Assembly (NCBI GenBank): GCA_023333565.1
Contig: JAJKFH010000948.1
Span: 5,406,001-5,470,000 of the forward strand
Source of the DNA: Puffinus mauretanicus
Taxonomy: Eukaryota > Chordata > Aves > Procellariiformes > Procellariidae
Direction of reading: 5' to 3'
DNA: 64,000 nucleotides
The notes under the pieces are model-generated. The model did no database searches. It was not told the DNA's origin and saw only the letters and a program-made list of their open reading frames with translations. Positions 62,601 to 64,000 of this stretch are shown in pieces. Position numbers and translations under genes: made by a program. Position 1 is the first letter of the stretch; the number at the start of each line of letters is the position of its first letter.

Positions 62601-64000
62601 ATAGCCAGTGACTCTAGTAAAAGTAAAAATATAAACGAAGAAAGAGTGACAAATTTAGGATGACGTGGGAGGGGAAAAAGATGATATGCAATGAGGTTGC
62701 TCTCCTCTTCCCCACTTTCATCACTCAGAAAGATCAAGAAGCGGAGAGGAGAAAAAAGCAGCTCATAAGAGTTGTAAGATATTTTTATGAGGATATATCA
62801 TTTGCTATAAGAAAAACTGGTAGTGTTGTGCCCCTTCCCATTCGGAGCTCAATTTAAATGCATTCCAATTACCAGCCTCACTTGAAATGCAGCAAAGATC
62901 TATAGAGTTATTACCGTCCTACACCATGACATTGCAAAATATGCCAGTACCTCCTAGGGAGGCCTACCTATATCATTGAGAAGTTGTATTTAATTTACTG
63001 CCCCTTATCAGCCACAAATCTCATTTGTCACCATAGTTCCCGAGGTTCCTGCCTTCCACTGAGATTGTGCCGCTTTCCCACAGTCTGCATTTTCAAGAGA
63101 TGAATCTCATTTTGTTTTCCTGCCCATCTTTCTAATCTCCCCAAATCCTTTTTATTGTGTTTTGTCCTCAGCAATATTTTCAATGGCTCTTGATTTAGTA
63201 TCATTCAGGCATTCCATTCAAAATCTGCTGTCTTTTCCCAATCGTTCAAAAAGATATTAAATAAGACTTATTAATATGAGATTTTGTAGAATTCAGACAT
63301 CTTTTCCAACAGCCATTCTGTTGCCTCTGCCTTTTGTTTATAGTATGCAAATATGAGAACATTCTGCATCGTTATGCCAAGGTCATTTGAAATAGAAATA
63401 CTGTATAAATATTAATGTCTATGAAAAAAAAATAGTAAAGTTTTGTAAAGTATTCCAAGAAATAAAATCAAGGTATTTCCTCTTCAATTAAAAAATTGTT
63501 CCTCTTATTCAAAAAGCTAAATAAGCAGAGAGCCTGCACCATAAGCTTATTAAGGAAAATGTATGTTTTTATGAAACTATATTAACCTTTTGCTCTAGGC
63601 CCTTTTTACCCCAGAGATGGTTACCTGTTTCTGTTTTATATTTGTTCCATTATCTTCTTAAGGAAGGAAGGGGAAATATTGATCATACCTCTCAGTATCT
63701 TTTGTTATTTGAATATCCCAGCATTTCCATTTTTTAATTGCTATTTCACCCTTTAAGGCCTACCTTAGTATTCTGGTACTGTTACTTGTTGAATATGCTT
63801 CACAGTAATTCTGCACACTCACTAGCTGGTTCCCACAGTATCATAAAATCTATGTCATCCAGATCTGTTAATCTGCATGTGTTCAAAATTTTCAATATCT
63901 TCCAGGTCTTTCTTATCTGTTGTTAACCAATATTTCACAATAGGTCTTCCTGTTTCATCCTAGCTGTCTAAAACCCTTTTGGCTCCCTCCACTTCCTCAG
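56657..64000. other. AT-rich tract, no recognised genes
   Basis: About 7.3 kb. A three-unit tandem repeat lies at 62150-62204. Other items are only short homopolymers. Open frames such as 59144-59473, 59738-60049 and 62009-62392 are single, short and unrecognised, and several overlap a frame on the other strand. No splice-flanked conserved exon can be supported. Confidence 0.6.
62150..62204. repeat. 17-19-bp tandem repeat, three units
   Basis: The units are ctctttaaaaagtagtaag (62150-62168), ctcttcgtaaagtagta (62169-62185) and ctctttataaagtagtaag (62186-62204). The middle unit is two bases shorter. Confidence 0.85.

Overview
The window looks like AT-rich, non-genic DNA (intergenic or intronic) from a bird, most likely a neoavian species. 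Two repeat families carry that inference. Several CR1 LINE copies are present, some with the diagnostic tail of repeated ATTCTATGATT-like units and recognisable CR1 reverse transcriptase motifs. There are also five full-length or near full-length solo LTRs of the avian ERVL type, which begin TGT and end ACA and have 5-bp target-site duplications. I found no convincing cellular protein-coding exon, rRNA, tRNA, CRISPR array or bacterial-style operon. The many short open frames are what AT-rich vertebrate DNA gives by chance, or are readings of repeats.

Layout. 1-1.1 kb: unassigned. 1.09-1.49 kb: 3' end of a plus-strand CR1. 1.75-3.27 kb: a longer minus-strand CR1 with a broken reverse transcriptase. 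3.3-11.8 kb: no recognisable feature. 11.80-12.39 kb: minus-strand solo LTR with a perfect target duplication. 18.27-19.32 kb: a plus-strand solo LTR split by a second, minus-strand LTR of the same superfamily (LTR nested in LTR). 21.69-22.06 kb: a diverged LTR of a related subfamily. 25.69-25.79 kb: a relic CR1-like 3' end.

29.6-32.6 kb is the most unusual stretch. It starts with a CR1 copy that keeps 5' and endonuclease sequence but lacks the 3' end. Next come 33-37-bp minisatellite units that read on the minus strand as an 11-residue repeat, then a 132-bp tandem duplication, then about 0.9 kb of GC- and CpG-rich sequence with coding-like frames. It ends in an internally deleted CR1 3' end. 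I do not recognise the sequence between the two CR1 pieces.

36.08-36.79 kb and 37.13-38.05 kb: two older, diverged CR1 copies facing away from each other. 43.48-44.03 kb: a minus-strand solo LTR with a perfect target duplication. 49.46-49.54 kb: a short tandem repeat fused to a bare CR1 tail. 56.05-56.65 kb: a plus-strand solo LTR with an intact CRE-like site and TATA box. The rest contains only microsatellites, homopolymers and short tandem repeats.

No genes here work together. The biology is retrotransposon accumulation, nesting and decay. Repeat family assignments rest on my recognition of characteristic sequence, not on a database search.
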